64,000 bases of DNA from Bacteroidaceae bacterium (GCA_017445925.1 JAFSRW010000004.1:1-64000), one strand, 5' to 3'. Numbered from the stretch's first letter, positions 1 through 9,722 are shown. The notes: generated by a model not told the origin, from the letters alone. Made by a program: numbers and translations.

Positions 1-208
1 ATTTCCAGATATGGTTGGTTCGTGTCTGGAAGGGGATTCTTTGACAGTAATCCTGTAAAAAATAACAAAATTAGAGATAAAACGATTAAACAATATTAAA
101 ATGACAGCCAATTATTTGGTTTGCAACATAGAAGTTACGATTATGCGTCGATAAAATAAATAATGAAATTTATTTTTTTATCCGAACGAAAGTAAGTTAG
201 ACAGATGT

Positions 209-216
209 CAAAGTTA
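209..216 (-). promoter_or_regulatory. Possible promoter core reading out of the window
   Basis: On the minus strand this reads TAACTTTG, matching the Bacteroidetes -7 consensus TAnnTTTG. A TTTG lies about 15 bp upstream, shorter than the usual 19-21, so support is weak. If used, it drives a gene whose start lies beyond the left edge, with a leader of more than 200 nt. Confidence 0.3.
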
Positions 217-239
217 CTACGATTATTTCCCCAAAATAC

Positions 240-270
240 ACAATAAAAGGGCTGTAAAAAATTACAGCCC
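240..270 (-). terminator. Rho-independent terminator, leftward
   Basis: GGGCTGTAA (249-257) pairs perfectly with TTACAGCCC (262-270) across a 4-nt loop. Read on the minus strand the hairpin is followed by TTTTATT. It lies about 150 nt past the stop of the SecB-like gene at 417, so it probably ends the 2373-417 transcript. Confidence 0.65.
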
Positions 271-416
271 TCTGCATTAGATTTTTCAAGCTATGGTCAT
301 GCATCGCTTGTTTGCACACGGCAAAAATATGACTATATTCCGCAACGGGAAAATTAATTCGACGAAATCAGTTTTTTTATTGACAAAATCGCCGCCGTGC
401 TCCTTTTTCCGCATTT

Positions 417-902
417 TTATGCATTTCCGCCAGAATTGCCAACGGGCATGGCCTGAGCTTGTTGTTTTCTTTTGAAACTGATATTGCTTTTTAATATCTG
501 TCCTGGGTTGATAAGGGGCAGAATTTGTTTGGGCAGCCCTGCCTCCTCTGTACGAATGGCCAGTATGCCACGGGCAGCCCCAATGGTCATGTCGGCAATG
601 TGCTGAACCAGCCCTACGGGCAGAATCCATTGGTCGCCATTCAGGTCGTACATAGCACTCCATCCTTCGCGAGCAAACTCAAATACAGTCTGCACGCCTA
701 GGATTAGTTGTGTAATGTCGTTCTTTTTATATTCAAAGTTTGTAACGCATCTTACGATACGCTTCTCTGTTTCGCAGTTAAACTGCAATTGGTTATTTAC
801 CTGAAGTTCACCCTCAGGCCATTGCTTAGAGAGGTTTACAAACTGTAGTTCCTGTACATCCATCAGTCGGAACTGAATCTGAATTTGTTTTTGTTGTTCC
901 AT
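417..902 (-). CDS. SecB-like conserved protein
   Basis: This is a 161-residue cytoplasmic protein without signal peptide. The middle alternates beta strands (about residues 8-90). It is followed by a helix and the stretch GLVQHIADMTIGAARGILAIR, then LPLINPGQIL, which resembles the end of the SecB chaperone fold (helix, R-G-x-L, then 'LP.INP'). I call it SecB-like from this pattern only; a chaperone role is inference. The last 20 residues are polar and probably disordered. It starts one nucleotide after the stop of the DUF4886 gene upstream (TAA-T-ATG), so the two are likely co-transcribed and translationally coupled. Bacteroidales carry SecB-like proteins of unclear client range. Confidence 0.75.
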   Translation of the reverse strand: MEQQKQIQIQFRLMDVQELQFVNLSKQWPEGELQVNNQLQFNCETEKRIVRCVTNFEYKKNDITQLILGVQTVFEFAREGWSAMYDLNGDQWILPVGLVQHIADMTIGAARGILAIRTEEAGLPKQILPLINPGQILKSNISFKRKQQAQAMPVGNSGGNA

Positions 903-903
903 A

Positions 904-2373
904 TTATTTATGAGCTTTTATTGTTATTGCATTCAAGTAATAGAAACGGTTCTTATTGTTGTTTCTTTTGCCAGGGGCTACATAAAGAATTATTTTTCCC
1001 TCAGCCGTAGGCTTTACATTTTTTATATGGGCGGTGTGGCTTGTATTATTAGCTGCCTCCACACCATCTTTATATTGTTTATCACCTTGAAGGGTAAACT
1101 CTGTTTCTCGCCAATCCTGACAATCCTGTCTCGAAGCAAAGAAGGTAAAATCATACCTTAGTTCGGGGTTCAGATGTCCCAGGGTCAGGGTACATGAAGC
1201 TTTGGGCTTTTGGTTTCCGAAACTTTCTGCTGCATATCCCCACATGCATGACTGCGAGACGCTTGCTGGCATCAGCATATTGGTGGTGGTGTAGTTAGGC
1301 CCGTTCGTATTCGTGCCTAAGAAAGCGTTGCTGCTTGTCAGTGTAATGCCAGTTACATTGTTGTTGGCATCTGTAATCCAGGTAAAGGTGCGCATAGCGG
1401 GCGTGATGGTGTTCCAGTCGCTGCCTTCGTACACCTTTTCGGCAAAGTTAAGTTTTATAAGACCTGTTGGCACTATATCGTTTTGCGCCAAGAATCCCTC
1501 ATTGCTGAGATTGGTTACCACAAACGGATTCATAACAGCGGCGTGAGCGGCCACCTGACAAGCATGTGCTGCTGCGTAATCCACACCTTCTGGCCGATAG
1601 TTCAGACCAACGGGTGAAATGCCGGTAATCGTTTCCAACCACGTGCAGGCTGCTGTGTACCTTCCTATTTTCAGGTCCAGGTGATAGCCGTCTCTGTCCA
1701 TGTTGTCGCCCAGATAAGTGGTACGTGCATTTTGGATGGCTGTGCCGCAGGGAACGTTAAACGAGAACTCCGGATGCAGAATCTGCGTCCATTGGACGGC
1801 GTAGCGGATGCTGTCGTACATCACATCCTGTTGTCTGCTGTAATTGGCAAAGCCCCCATGGTTTGAGTCCTTAGAATAAGCCCACGTCATGTGCCAACCG
1901 TAGCGCACATCCTGCCCCGTCTTAATACTGTCGGTGTATTGGATAAGTTGCGACAGGAATGGTTCATACGTGGTTGTCAGACCGCTGTAATGGCTGGCTT
2001 GCTGAAAACTGATAAAATCCCACTGCTCATCTTTTATAATAGGTGGCAACAGGGCATGAGGCGTGTTAGTTCTGATGCCATTCACCACCTTGCGGTATTC
2101 ATAAACATCATGCTCCTGCGTTAGGTCAGTCCAATGCTGTTCCAAACTTTGTCCGCCCTTGTACGCATTACCTATTATCATGTGTATGCCTACCTCTTTG
2201 GCCAACTCGTACAGATATTGCTCCACAGCATCTTGCGAGAAGCTGTTGCCTATTGTCAGCAGCCTTATGGTATCCTTTCTTGCCGGTTCTGTAATCATCT
2301 CCTCCTGTGCCTTAGCGGAGAGGGCAGATAGGGTCATTAATATCAACAGAAAACGTTTCATTCGTTTTTGCAT
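904..2373 (-). CDS. DUF4886 SGNH-like secreted protein
   Basis: A 489-residue exported protein. The signal peptide (MKRFLLILMTLSALSAKAQ) favours the second ATG, at residue 5. The following domain opens with LLTIGNSFSQDAVEQYLYEL, the GNS block I of the SGNH/GDSL hydrolase fold as seen in the DUF4886 family. A later G-x-H-L stretch (DRDGYHLDLKIGRYTAACTW, near residue 240) fits the DxxH-type C-terminal block that carries the catalytic histidine. From about residue 300 a beta-rich C-terminal domain follows (LNFAEKVYEGSDWNTITP onward). Activity is probably esterase-like on a glycan or its decorations; the substrate is unknown. It is first in an apparent two-gene unit with the SecB-like gene. Confidence 0.85.
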   Translation of the reverse strand: MQKRMKRFLLILMTLSALSAKAQEEMITEPARKDTIRLLTIGNSFSQDAVEQYLYELAKEVGIHMIIGNAYKGGQSLEQHWTDLTQEHDVYEYRKVVNGIRTNTPHALLPPIIKDEQWDFISFQQASHYSGLTTTYEPFLSQLIQYTDSIKTGQDVRYGWHMTWAYSKDSNHGGFANYSRQQDVMYDSIRYAVQWTQILHPEFSFNVPCGTAIQNARTTYLGDNMDRDGYHLDLKIGRYTAACTWLETITGISPVGLNYRPEGVDYAAAHACQVAAHAAVMNPFVVTNLSNEGFLAQNDIVPTGLIKLNFAEKVYEGSDWNTITPAMRTFTWITDANNNVTGITLTSSNAFLGTNTNGPNYTTTNMLMPASVSQSCMWGYAAESFGNQKPKASCTLTLGHLNPELRYDFTFFASRQDCQDWRETEFTLQGDKQYKDGVEAANNTSHTAHIKNVKPTAEGKIILYVAPGKRNNNKNRFYYLNAITIKAHK

Positions 2374-2383
2374 TTTTGGACTG

Positions 2384-2391
2384 CAAAAGTA
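2384..2391 (-). promoter_or_regulatory. Promoter core (-7) for the DUF4886 gene
   Basis: The minus strand reads TACTTTTG, matching TAnnTTTG, 10 nt before the ATG at 2373 and about 22 nt before the preferred start. Confidence 0.6.
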
Positions 2392-2495
2392 CGAAAAATC
2401 GAGCGCAGAACAAAAGAAATCCCCCTTTTTTTAACCCTTTCATCCTCTTTGCTTGACATCATTTGCTTAATTTGTATTTTTTTTCGTGAAAAATG

Positions 2496-2526
2496 TTTGT
2501 CGGATAGTTAATTCTCCTTATCTTTG
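2496..2526 (+). promoter_or_regulatory. Bacteroidetes-type promoter for the 2289-residue surface protein
   Basis: TTTG at 2496-2499 and TATCTTTG at 2519-2526 are separated by 19 bp, a good match to the TTTG / TAnnTTTG consensus. The A-rich leader to the ATG at 2593 is about 60 nt. Confidence 0.75.
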
Positions 2527-2592
2527 TAGACGTAACAAATCGAAACGACAACGTTTATTAACATATTTATTAACTAACAAACTATTCATTCA

Positions 2593-5500
2593 ATGAGTAA
2601 AAAACTACTTAACCTATGCTTAATGGCCATCATGATGGTCTACGGCATTTCTGCGTATGCGCTTGGTCAGAAGGACGGCGTGTACCAGATTGGTTCGGCT
2701 CAGGACTTCAAGGACTTTGCCGCACTCGTGAATAGCAGTGAGCCCTATGCCTGCGCCGAGCTGACGACAGACATTGACCTAGGTTTGATAGACCTGGGCG
2801 AAGGGACAGATGGAGTTATGATTGGTAAAGACGGTCAGGACTTCCAGGGTACCTTCGATGGTAAGGGACACGCTATCACTATTAATTACTTCTCAGGTAG
2901 CGGAAATGGAACTGCACTTTTCCGCAATGTCGGTATCAAGGCTTTGATACAGAACCTGAAGGTGCAGGGAACCATTACCAGTACTACTAAGTTTGCTGCT
3001 GGTATTGCTGCTTGGAACAGTGGTAATATCCGGGGCTGCTTTGTTGATGTTAACGTTGTAAGTTCCGTGGCTGGTGATGCCACTCATGCTGGTATTGCTG
3101 CTGTAGCTTACAGAGGTACTGTCATTGAAAACTGTCTGGCCAAGTTCTCCATTAATGGTGCAACAACCCAGAACTGTGGCGGTCTGGTAGGTTGGTGTGA
3201 GAACAAAATCAACATTGCCAACTGTCTGGTTATCAGCGATGGTAGCAACTTTGACATTTCTAACGGCGGAAGTGCTAACATCGGACGTAACGGCGGCAAC
3301 CTGAATGTTGTGGATTTGGAGAAATACAATGCAGACCCATACAATAACCGTCCTGCTGGTGCTTCCTCTAACAACTATGTTACCAACAAATGGGGTGATA
3401 ACGTAGCTACCACCGTTGTTCCTTATGACGAGTTGGCAGACGGTCGTGTTTGCTATCAGTTGAATACCGACCAAAGCAAGATCAACTGGGTTCAGCGTAT
3501 TGGCACAGACCCATTCCCCGTTCCTGCTGCATTTGGTAGCGGACAGGTTTATGCTTCTGGCCCAACTGGTTGTGATGGTACCTCTACCGAGGCTCTCACT
3601 TACACCAACACTCCAAGTAACGCAGCTATTACACCTCATACATTCGACAAGTGGGGTATTTGTACTGCCTGCGGTTGCTTCAATTTCTCTTTTGAATTCG
3701 ACCATAAGGACAGAGCCATTCTGTTGAAGACTGCCGATGATATCTTCAGAGCAGAAGGCTGGAACCGTATTGCTGACGGCTTCAAGTTGAACATGAAGAT
3801 GGCTAATGACATTGAGGTTATCTCAGAGCCTGGCCAGAACATCTTTAATACCAGCAACTGGGTGGATGGTAACTTTGATGGTGATGGACATACTCTTACC
3901 ATCGAGATGAGTGATCTGGGTAATAACGCTTCATTCATCCCCGAGTTCTCTGGTACATTCAAGAACGTCATCATGCACGGTTCTATTTCAACCAACGGAC
4001 AATATGCTGGTTCTGTTACCTCCCATACACGTAACAGTTCTTCTGTTATTAAGAATGTATATTCTGATATCAACATCTATACCACTCACACGGGTGACAA
4101 TACCACTGGTGGTTTTGTTGGTGTTGGTGAAACCGACTACAGAATAGAGAATTCTATCTATGCCGGTACCATCGAGGGTATAGAAGGTACAGAGTGTTTG
4201 GCAGGTATCAGCGGTTGGAGTTCAGGAAACTGTACTATGGTAAACGTTGCCTTCTTGGGTGACCTCATCAATGCTGGAGGTGACTCCAAACTGATGTCGC
4301 GTCAGCCCAGCAAGGTTATCCCTACCAACAGCTACTTCCTGAACGACTGCGGTGTAGAGGAAGATACCCGTTTCACTCAGATTGAAGAAGGTGATATCGC
4401 CTCTGGTAAGTTGGCATTCCTGTTGAATGCGAATGTGCAGGGTGCCGAGAACTTCTATCAGGTTATCGGTACGGACGCTGTGCCTATGCCTATTGCCAAG
4501 GCCGGCGGTAAGGTTTATGCTGCTGCTCCTTCTTATCGTTGTGATGGTACACCCGAGGGAGATGTACAGTATTCTAATACCGAGACAACCATCACCATTC
4601 CTCCACACAATTATGTGGGTGGTTTCTGTACTGTCTGCGATCATATTGATGAGGATTATATCAAGCCTTCAGAGGATGGATGGTTCGAGATCGGTACTGC
4701 CGACGAACTGATTTGGTGGTCGCACTATGCCGCAGATGTTAATCTGGGTGTCAGTGCCCGTCTGACAGCAGACATCGATATGAGTGAGGCAACTACCGAT
4801 AAGCCATACGCTATTGTTGGTAATGAGCAAACTCCATTCTATGGTAACTTCGACGGTCAGTTCCATACCATCAGCAACTTCCGTATTTCTTATCCCAACC
4901 AGCGTGGTGTAGGTCTGATTGGTGTAATGAACAGCCGTGGCAGCACTGGCGACGGAATGTCGGATGCCGATGCACGTAGTGCTGAGGGCGTATTCATCAA
5001 AGACGTCGTGCTGGATGAGACTTGCGAAATCGAAGGTCTTGGTTATTGCGGTATCGTAGGTATGACAGCAAGTTGGGCTGGTCACGTAACCTTCCTGAAT
5101 GTTGGTATGGACGGCCACGTACAATGTACGGGTGGTGCCAATGCCGGTGGTGTCTTGGGTTGTGTAATGGGTTCTACTTGTCACATTACCATCGACAACT
5201 GCTACATGACTGGTAACTGCGACGGTCCTAACGAAAATGGTTCATTCTCAGGATGGCTGGGTAGCTATTGCGAGATTAAGAACTGCTACGCTATTGGTGT
5301 TGTAACAGGAGCAGAAAGCAATGATACCCACAAGTACTTTGCACGTTACGGTTCTGCTACCATTACCAACTGCTATACCCTGTATGGTGGAACAGTTGAC
5401 GAGGATGGTCACCAGGTTTACCGTATTAATGAAGAGGATATTGCCAATGGTAAGTTCACTTACTTGCTGAATGGCAAGCAGTTCCGTACCTCTTTATTCT

Positions 5501-8500
5501 ATCAGGATCTTGAGGTTGATGCTCACCCCGTTGCTAATCCTGCACACGGAACCATCGTTTATGCTGCTGGCGAGTATATGACTGCCAATGCAGAGACGTT
5601 GCCTGACGTAGTCAACAAGATTTATGAGTTCTATACTGCAAAGGTAGAGGATGCCATTGCTTATACTGGAGCAATAGAAGATATGCAGGAAAAGATCGGT
5701 GCACTGAATGGTGTGACAGATCTCAATAGTCTGGCAGATGCCCTTGATGAAATTTATGTAAGCGAGGCTAAGCTTGACGCAAGTATTAAGGTATATAAGA
5801 AGTATGCTGATAAGGTTGAGGAAACAAAGACCTATCTGGAAGAACATGATAACGTACAAGGCGAGGACCGTGATGAGCTTATGGCTTATCTTGAGGAAGA
5901 TGCTGTAGAAATCCTGGAAGAACATAATCTTCCTGACGCAGATATCGAGAAGGAGATTGTCCGTATCGACGAGTGGCTGGCTCTTGCTATTAATAAAGGT
6001 TATGTTCCTGGTACAGACATCAGCAAGATGCTTGTTAATGCCGACTTTAGCGAAGGTAAGGATAAAGGTTGGGATGGTGCAGTTAAGGCAACCGGCCATC
6101 AATCTTATACACGCGAGGATGGTACTACAGTCTATGGCATAGAGTCTTGGTCTGCTAACCCATTTGCTATGAGTCAGACAGTAAAGGGTATGAAGCCCGG
6201 TTACTATCTGGTAGGTATAAATGGTGCTTATCGTCCACAGAACGACCGCTACAGTTACAACTATGCTGCACAAATCAGTGCTAATGGCAATGTTAACTTC
6301 CTCCAGACCGTAATAGAGGATTACATCAAAGTAGAAGATGCTGTTGACGGCGAGAACTGTAATATAACTAAAGTTAGTGCTCTTGACCTTGCTATCTATG
6401 ACGATTTCGTTTCTACAAGCGACGAAAGCGGTGCCGAACTTATCGGTTATGCTGCTCATGGTCCAACCGGTATTTCTATTGCTGCTAGTGCTGGTCGTTA
6501 CCAGAACTACATTGCTTGCGAGGTAGGAGAGGACAGCGTACTTACCATTGGCATTGCCAATCCTCACTCTAAGGTTGGTACCAACGAATGGACTGGTGCT
6601 GCTAACGTCAGACTCACCTTCTTGGGTAGTGGCGATGAGGCTACCGATGGCTTGGCTACAGCTCTTGAGAGCCAGTTGGCACGTGCCAATACCATCCTCA
6701 CCCTGTATGTTCCAAATGATGCTACCGAGGCTGCTGGTGCTCCTAACTATCCTGCAGAGTTGAAGGCTGCTTTGGAGGCTGCCGTAGCTGAGGCAGAAGC
6801 TGCAAGTACACCTGAACAGAAGTACGCTTCTATCCAGAAGCTTTCTGATCTCTTCCAGGATATCTATGCTGGTAAGCAGGCTTATAAGAAAGTGGCAGAT
6901 GATGCACAGGCTGCAGAAAATGCACTTGCGATGTTGTCTGACCTTATCTCCGAATCAGACTATGATGCTATCTTGGCTGGTGTAGAAGAGATTAACTTTG
7001 GTTACGAGGAAGGTACTATCTCACTTGAGGATGCACTGAAGTTTGACATCACAAAGGCAATTCCTGCTCTTGCTAAGATTGTGGCTCCTCAGGACGAGAA
7101 CGGCACTTATCAGATTGGTGCTCCTCTGCAGTTGGTTTACTTCAGTGCTACAGTTTCAAACGGTGGCCAGAAGGCTAACGCCGTCTTGACTAACGATATC
7201 AACATGAAGGGTATCCCCTTCACACCTATTGCACACGGTACACGTTACAATGGCGTATTCGATGGTCAGGGCCACGCTATCACTAACCTGACAATTGGTT
7301 CTGAAGAGGAATATTGTGATTATCAGAACACTGGTCTCTTCAGCGATATTGAGGAAGGAACTGTTAAGAACCTGAAGGTTCAGTCCACTATCTATACTTA
7401 TGCTAAGTTTGCTGGTGGTGTTTCTGGTTACACTCGCAATGCTAAGATTCAGGATTGTGAAGTTGACGTAACTGTTCACTCTCAGGTTAGCGGTGATGGT
7501 ACTCACGGTGGTATTGCCGGTGTTAACGAGACTGCCGGAACCGTTGTTGAGAACTGTAAGGTTCACTTCGTACTCGATGGCGAGGAAACTACTTGCTGGG
7601 GTGGTATCTTCGGTTGGTCAACTAATGCCGACGAGGTTAAGAACTGTATCATTATTGCCGAAGTTGTTGCTGCTAATATGGATGGCAGTAACTCCGTAAG
7701 CCGTAACAGTGGCAACTGTACTGCTACCAATGTATTCTTCACAACTGTTTTGAACGAATCTAACATTGGTACTAAGATTGAACTTACCGACCCACGTTTC
7801 AAGACTGGTGAACTCACATGGATCCTCAATGGTTCTAAAGCAGAGAATCCTCACTGGTTCCAGACTTTGGGCAAGGATGATATGCCTCATCTGTTCGGTG
7901 GTAGTGTTGTTTGGAAGAATGGTGCTGAGTATCAGAACACCCGTCCAGTTCTTCAGCTCAATGCATTTGCATCTAACTTGAGTACAGCTACTAATGCAGA
8001 TCAGGTTGTTGTTGCTTACACCCTGAACGCTGACGCTAAGAACGCTGCTATCAACTTCTATGCAGGTGGTGAACTCAAGTACTCTCATGTACTTAAGGGT
8101 AGCGACCTCATGGCAGGCGGTCACGAGATTGCTATCGACAACAGTCTCCTTGGTGTTGCTGCAGGTACAAAGATGACATACGAACTGGATGTTACCGCTA
8201 TTGGTATAACCGCTCCTACTAAGATAGGTGATGGCTATAAGGTTTACTCAGCTTACGGTCTTGCTGTCAACAATGTTCCTGCAAGCAAGGGCTTTGGCCA
8301 GATTTACGTAACAGAGTCTCGTCCTCTCAGTAATGCTTCAGGTACCATCAGCGAGCAGAAGCCTGGTGCTCTCTATGCCTTCGATGCAACCTTCCAGCCT
8401 ATCAATGCAGAGGATGGTACTCCTGGCTTCTATGGTGGCCTCGATATTAAGGACAATAAGAACGTTATTACCATCTCAGGTGATTACCAGTTCGATCTTA

Positions 8501-9462
8501 AGAATGTACGCGTAAGCAAGGATGGCCGTGTCTTCATCGCCCGTGCTTCTGGTAACTCTACCAGCTCTGTATGGGAGGCCGATCCTACCGACTTGAACAA
8601 GCCTTGGACTCCTATCTTCACTGGTGGTGAGTTAGATGCAGAAACAGGTATCGTTACCGTTGGTGGCGAGGAGCAGAATCGTCCTGCTGTTGGTTTGGCA
8701 GTAGAGGGTGAGGGCGAAAACCTCAAACTTACGGTTCTGGGTGCTCAGCGTTCAAATGGTGAGTACAACTTCTCAGATTACAAGTGCGTTACTTACAACC
8801 TTGGTACTGCTACTTCTTGGACTACAGCTCCCAGCAGTGTATTCGAGCCTCTCACCGGACAGTATACCATTGCTCCGGGTCATGTAGGTATCGTTGCCGA
8901 TGAACGTGGTGGCTTGTGGTATGAGCAGTACAGAGCTAATCCTAGTGCAACAGAGCCTTCTATCAAGCATTTCACTGCAGATGGAGGCGAAAACTTCAGC
9001 GATATCAGTACCGCAACTTATGGCGAGGCAATAGCTACTACCAACGATGGTTCTATCCTGGCTATTCCTATGGGTAACGGTAAGGTTGTTATTTATGAGA
9101 CCAACTACGTTCCTATGGCTAACGGAAAGATCTTCTTGGAGGCTAAGTATAACTTCAATGTTGCAGAGACTCAGATTACCGGTATGGCATTTGATTATGC
9201 TAACAACCTGTACATCACTTCAAGTGCAAGCAAGACCTTGAACAGCTATGCTATCCCCAGCTGGACTGACAACAAGACCGTTACTCCTGCTCCTGAAGGC
9301 TTCACAGTAGGTGTAGAGAGCGGCGATCCAGATGCTATTAAGAGCCTCACCCCAGCCCTCTCCGAAGGCAATGGTACTATCTACAACATTGCTGGTCAGC
9401 GTGTAAGCAAGGCTCAGAAGGGTATCTATGTAGTTGATGGCAAAAAGGTTGCGAATAAGTAA
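2593..9462 (+). CDS. Giant secreted GLUG/beta-helix surface protein
   Basis: 2289 residues with a signal peptide (about 1-24). Layout: GLUG-type beta-helix modules at about 25-260, 375-610, 696-990 and 1500-1750. Each opens with a Y/F-x-I-x-(S/T)A-x-(D/Q)L block and a T-x-DI-(D/N)-(L/M) strand, then FDG-(K/Q)-GHAI. Between modules are two H-x6-8-C-x2-C turns (about 347-364 and 670-686), an acidic coiled coil (1000-1140), a lectin-like beta sandwich (1143-1343) and a second helical spacer (1350-1496). An Ig-like domain (about 1776-1886), a propeller-like region (1890-2240) and the tail YNIAGQRVSKAQKGIYVVDG follow. The tail resembles type IX secretion or Prevotella sorting tails. Codon use is strongly biased (GGT, GCT, GTT), suggesting high expression. 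Adhesion or glycan binding is inferred; no enzyme motif is seen. Confidence 0.85.
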   Translation: MSKKLLNLCLMAIMMVYGISAYALGQKDGVYQIGSAQDFKDFAALVNSSEPYACAELTTDIDLGLIDLGEGTDGVMIGKDGQDFQGTFDGKGHAITINYFSGSGNGTALFRNVGIKALIQNLKVQGTITSTTKFAAGIAAWNSGNIRGCFVDVNVVSSVAGDATHAGIAAVAYRGTVIENCLAKFSINGATTQNCGGLVGWCENKINIANCLVISDGSNFDISNGGSANIGRNGGNLNVVDLEKYNADPYNNRPAGASSNNYVTNKWGDNVATTVVPYDELADGRVCYQLNTDQSKINWVQRIGTDPFPVPAAFGSGQVYASGPTGCDGTSTEALTYTNTPSNAAITPHTFDKWGICTACGCFNFSFEFDHKDRAILLKTADDIFRAEGWNRIADGFKLNMKMANDIEVISEPGQNIFNTSNWVDGNFDGDGHTLTIEMSDLGNNASFIPEFSGTFKNVIMHGSISTNGQYAGSVTSHTRNSSSVIKNVYSDINIYTTHTGDNTTGGFVGVGETDYRIENSIYAGTIEGIEGTECLAGISGWSSGNCTMVNVAFLGDLINAGGDSKLMSRQPSKVIPTNSYFLNDCGVEEDTRFTQIEEGDIASGKLAFLLNANVQGAENFYQVIGTDAVPMPIAKAGGKVYAAAPSYRCDGTPEGDVQYSNTETTITIPPHNYVGGFCTVCDHIDEDYIKPSEDGWFEIGTADELIWWSHYAADVNLGVSARLTADIDMSEATTDKPYAIVGNEQTPFYGNFDGQFHTISNFRISYPNQRGVGLIGVMNSRGSTGDGMSDADARSAEGVFIKDVVLDETCEIEGLGYCGIVGMTASWAGHVTFLNVGMDGHVQCTGGANAGGVLGCVMGSTCHITIDNCYMTGNCDGPNENGSFSGWLGSYCEIKNCYAIGVVTGAESNDTHKYFARYGSATITNCYTLYGGTVDEDGHQVYRINEEDIANGKFTYLLNGKQFRTSLFYQDLEVDAHPVANPAHGTIVYAAGEYMTANAETLPDVVNKIYEFYTAKVEDAIAYTGAIEDMQEKIGALNGVTDLNSLADALDEIYVSEAKLDASIKVYKKYADKVEETKTYLEEHDNVQGEDRDELMAYLEEDAVEILEEHNLPDADIEKEIVRIDEWLALAINKGYVPGTDISKMLVNADFSEGKDKGWDGAVKATGHQSYTREDGTTVYGIESWSANPFAMSQTVKGMKPGYYLVGINGAYRPQNDRYSYNYAAQISANGNVNFLQTVIEDYIKVEDAVDGENCNITKVSALDLAIYDDFVSTSDESGAELIGYAAHGPTGISIAASAGRYQNYIACEVGEDSVLTIGIANPHSKVGTNEWTGAANVRLTFLGSGDEATDGLATALESQLARANTILTLYVPNDATEAAGAPNYPAELKAALEAAVAEAEAASTPEQKYASIQKLSDLFQDIYAGKQAYKKVADDAQAAENALAMLSDLISESDYDAILAGVEEINFGYEEGTISLEDALKFDITKAIPALAKIVAPQDENGTYQIGAPLQLVYFSATVSNGGQKANAVLTNDINMKGIPFTPIAHGTRYNGVFDGQGHAITNLTIGSEEEYCDYQNTGLFSDIEEGTVKNLKVQSTIYTYAKFAGGVSGYTRNAKIQDCEVDVTVHSQVSGDGTHGGIAGVNETAGTVVENCKVHFVLDGEETTCWGGIFGWSTNADEVKNCIIIAEVVAANMDGSNSVSRNSGNCTATNVFFTTVLNESNIGTKIELTDPRFKTGELTWILNGSKAENPHWFQTLGKDDMPHLFGGSVVWKNGAEYQNTRPVLQLNAFASNLSTATNADQVVVAYTLNADAKNAAINFYAGGELKYSHVLKGSDLMAGGHEIAIDNSLLGVAAGTKMTYELDVTAIGITAPTKIGDGYKVYSAYGLAVNNVPASKGFGQIYVTESRPLSNASGTISEQKPGALYAFDATFQPINAEDGTPGFYGGLDIKDNKNVITISGDYQFDLKNVRVSKDGRVFIARASGNSTSSVWEADPTDLNKPWTPIFTGGELDAETGIVTVGGEEQNRPAVGLAVEGEGENLKLTVLGAQRSNGEYNFSDYKCVTYNLGTATSWTTAPSSVFEPLTGQYTIAPGHVGIVADERGGLWYEQYRANPSATEPSIKHFTADGGENFSDISTATYGEAIATTNDGSILAIPMGNGKVVIYETNYVPMANGKIFLEAKYNFNVAETQITGMAFDYANNLYITSSASKTLNSYAIPSWTDNKTVTPAPEGFTVGVESGDPDAIKSLTPALSEGNGTIYNIAGQRVSKAQKGIYVVDGKKVANK

Positions 9463-9540
9463 GAGAAGAGCCAAGCTCGTTTGGCTCTTCCGAACGGAAG
9501 CAAGCTCGAACGAAGTTCAAGGTATCTGTTAAGTAAGTAA
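9463..9540 (+). other. Conserved 3' untranslated element, copy 1
   Basis: It begins at the stop codon and is alignable over about 80 nt with the sequence after the 53837-59128 gene (shared blocks AGAGCCAAGCT, CCGAACG, GAAG.AAGCTCGA, TCAAGGT, GTTAAGTAA). It contains a perfect 9-bp hairpin, AAGAGCCAA / TTGGCTCTT, and a weaker GAAC/GTTC hairpin. It has no U-tract, so it is not the terminator itself. Confidence 0.6.
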
Positions 9541-9556
9541 ATTCATCCTATACGTA

Positions 9557-9592
9557 AGAAGAGGGGAGCCCACGCTTCCCTCTTCTTTTTTT
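9557..9592 (+). terminator. Rho-independent terminator of the giant surface gene
   Basis: AAGAAGAGGGGAG pairs with CTTCCCTCTTCTT with one mismatch and runs into TTTTTTTA. Confidence 0.85.
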
Positions 9593-9670
9593 ATTGTCGA
9601 AAGTGTAAAGATATTTTTCAAGCTCTTTTTCACCCCTTTTTTTTTTACTACGTTAAGAAAAACTTTCTCC

Positions 9671-9722
9671 TTAGTTAGAGAATTTTTGCTCCCTAACGTG
9701 GCAGTAAAAATTCTCTAACTAA
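9671..9722. repeat. Long AT-rich hairpin, 20-bp arms
   Basis: TTAGTTAGAGAATTTTTGCT (9671-9690) and its reverse complement (9703-9722) differ at one position and enclose a 12-nt loop. It lies about 80 bp beyond the terminator of the surface gene, at the left border of the repeat-rich island. No U-tract follows, so it is more likely a folded single-strand or mobile-unit structure than a terminator. Confidence 0.75.

Larger units (their letters stand above)
1..416. other. Gene-free left edge
   Basis: No convincing coding region is seen. The stretch is AT-rich and holds a short inverted repeat (TTTCCAGA near 2, TCTGGAA near 25), a possible minus-strand promoter core at 209-216 and a strong hairpin at 249-270. 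Short open frames at 286-663 and 293-475 are out of frame with, or antisense to, the 417-902 gene and have no recognisable content. Confidence 0.5.

Noticed and set aside
2893..3705. 270-residue antisense open frame
   Set aside because: Same cause: a shadow of GLUG-repeat codons; composition is Thr/Ser/Val-rich without family features.
5494..6567. 357-residue antisense open frame inside the giant surface gene
   Set aside because: It opposes a well-supported 2289-residue protein, has no start context or domains, and follows from biased codon use that leaves the opposite strand open.
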